38,416 nucleotides of DNA. Origin: a virus. The position numbers and the translations under genes are program-made. Location: IMG/VR virus record IMGVR_UViG_3300029893_000037, positions 1 through 38,416 of that record. The stretch is one strand, 5' to 3'. Below, one piece after another: positions 37,549 through 38,416 of the stretch. A model generated the notes under the pieces. It was not told where the DNA came from. It was given only the letters and a program-made list of their open reading frames with translations, and made no database searches. The number at the start of each line of letters is the position of its first letter. Positions within the stretch are counted from its first letter, which is position 1.

Positions 37549-37902
37549 GTGCCGGCTGTCAAAACCCGCGAAGATCTCCAGCGACTTGCGCTGCAGCGCG
37601 GCGGGGTGGCGACGTTCACCGATGGCAAGAAGTTCAATACCGGGCGCTCCGCTGTTCAGCTCAAGCCGGTTCCAGCCAAGCCTGCCGTACAAGCAGCTGA
37701 TCCGGCTGCGCCGGACATGACGCGCCAGATCGTGCAGCAAAGCGCCGCGCTGTTGATCGAGCAGCAGAAGATCACCGATGCGGTTGTCAAGGCGCTGCAA
37801 CAGAATCAGCCAGCCGCCCAGGTGCGGCAGTGGATATTCGATGTCGAGCGCGATGAAGACAATCGCATGACGCGCATCGTCGCTCGTCCGGAGTATTCAT
37901 GA
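37549..37902 (+). CDS. Hypothetical protein (117 aa)
   Basis: GTG start 4 nt after the polyvalent stop. MPAVKTREDLQRLALQRGGVATFTDGKKFNTGRSAVQLKPVPAKPA has a basic, Pro-rich first half; the second half is a Gln-rich amphipathic helix (MTRQIVQQSAALLIEQQKITDAVVKALQQNQPAAQVRQWIFDVERDEDNRM) ending in a short strand (TRIVARPEYS). Similar short genes follow internal virion genes in podoviruses. Function unknown; the following gene overlaps its stop. Confidence 0.72.
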   Translation: MPAVKTREDLQRLALQRGGVATFTDGKKFNTGRSAVQLKPVPAKPAVQAADPAAPDMTRQIVQQSAALLIEQQKITDAVVKALQQNQPAAQVRQWIFDVERDEDNRMTRIVARPEYS

Positions 37903-37913
37903 TGGAGAACAAA

Positions 37914-38396
37914 ATGACCCACATCCTCGTTGGTTTCAGCACCAGGAAGAACGATTGGATCAGCCGGTTGATCTGTTGGGTGACGCGCTGGCGGCACTCA
38001 CACGTCTGCCTGATCTCGCCGGATCGTGAGTGGATTGTTGAGTCTGTCGGCATCCCCTTCACCGATCCGCAAACCGGCGAAGAGCGCACTGGTGTGCGCC
38101 TCGTGCCTGCGACCTTCCTGGCCAAGCGCGACATGCTGGAAATCAGGAAGATCGAGCATCCGGCCCCTGACGAGGTTTGGAAATACGCCGTGAAGATGGC
38201 GCTCGACAAGGTGCCCTATGACCATGAGTACCTTGGATCGTGGCTGTTGCGTCGCGGGGGAGTCGGTGACGCGCGCAAACCGGCATGCCATGAGGTGATC
38301 GAGATCACCACGCGCCTGACTGGGTACCCGGTGTTTCCAGACGGCATGATCTACACCACCCCGCGTGACCTTTACCTGATCTCGAAGGAAGTCTGA
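37914..38396 (+). CDS. Permuted NlpC/P60-like (papain-fold) protein (160 aa)
   Basis: ATG at 37914 chosen because GGAGAACAAA precedes it; ATGs at 37899 and 37902 overlap the previous stop and are also possible. RWRHSHVCLISPDREWIVESVG (25-46) puts His28/His30 on a strand before the cysteine, and PYDHEYLGSWLL ... KPACHEVIEITTRLTG places Cys125 at a helix start. The His-then-Cys order is that of circularly permuted NlpC/P60 amidases (YiiX/YaeF-like). Phage copies lie next to tail or ejection genes and may hydrolyse amide bonds in cell wall or lipids. Catalysis inferred. Confidence 0.75.
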   Translation: MTHILVGFSTRKNDWISRLICWVTRWRHSHVCLISPDREWIVESVGIPFTDPQTGEERTGVRLVPATFLAKRDMLEIRKIEHPAPDEVWKYAVKMALDKVPYDHEYLGSWLLRRGGVGDARKPACHEVIEITTRLTGYPVFPDGMIYTTPRDLYLISKEV

Positions 38397-38416
38397 TGCC
38401 CACCTACCGCGTCCTC
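38396..38416 (+). CDS. Start of a further gene, cut by the window edge
   Basis: ATG overlaps the preceding TGA as TGATG. Only MPTYRVL is visible, too little to identify. The overlap suggests the tail operon continues to the right. Confidence 0.5.

Overview
The window is most of a temperate, short-tailed (podovirus-type) phage or prophage from a GC-rich proteobacterium. The lambda-like early genes (bet, YqaJ exonuclease, ninB, ninG, O/P-like replication genes), the P22-like portal and the overall composition suggest a betaproteobacterial host such as Rhodocyclales or Burkholderiales. That host is an inference; no host gene fixes it. No integrase, tRNA, CRISPR array or transposase was recognised.

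Layout. (1) 1-1917, minus strand: four small genes separated by five attC-like hairpin sites. This is an integron-style cassette array with no integrase in view. One gene encodes an HTH plus sigma-70 region 4 protein. The array abuts, and appears to have cut off, a DUF2303 early gene. (2) 1869-6875, minus strand: leftward early operon with the DUF2303 remnant, a small protein, dUTPase, YqaJ exonuclease, Bet/RecT annealing protein, a winged-helix protein and several tiny coupled genes. A near-consensus promoter at 7354-7382, with an operator in its spacer, drives it through a leader of about 470 nt. (3) 7413-8071: divergent CI-like and Cro-like regulators around a control region, followed by a good intrinsic terminator. 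(4) 8142-13341: a lipoprotein on the minus strand, then rightward early genes: RHH and winged-helix proteins, an HNH nuclease, an O-like replication gene carrying iteron-like repeats, a P-like helicase loader, and a chain of overlapping small genes including ninB and ninG.

(5) 13430-22658: packaging and head genes: small Gly/Ala-rich protein, TerS, a TerL divided into ATPase and nuclease reading frames, portal, scaffold, major capsid protein, probable decoration protein and connectors. (6) 22658-24064: lysis-type genes (M15 peptidase, holin, two membrane proteins) placed inside the morphogenesis cluster. (7) 24061-38416: tail and DNA-ejection genes: large tail protein, glycine-rich tail fibre, fibre-assembly-like protein, GNAT acetyltransferase, radical SAM/SPASM enzyme, three probable ejection proteins (the last a 1654-residue polyvalent protein with DdrB-like, nuclease-like and pyrophosphatase-like regions), a small coiled protein, a permuted NlpC/P60-type protein and the start of one more gene.

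The parts most worth attention are the attC-bounded array of phage-type early genes with a sigma-like protein, the radical SAM/SPASM enzyme within the tail/ejection operon, and two well-formed small genes overprinted in another frame of the polyvalent gene.
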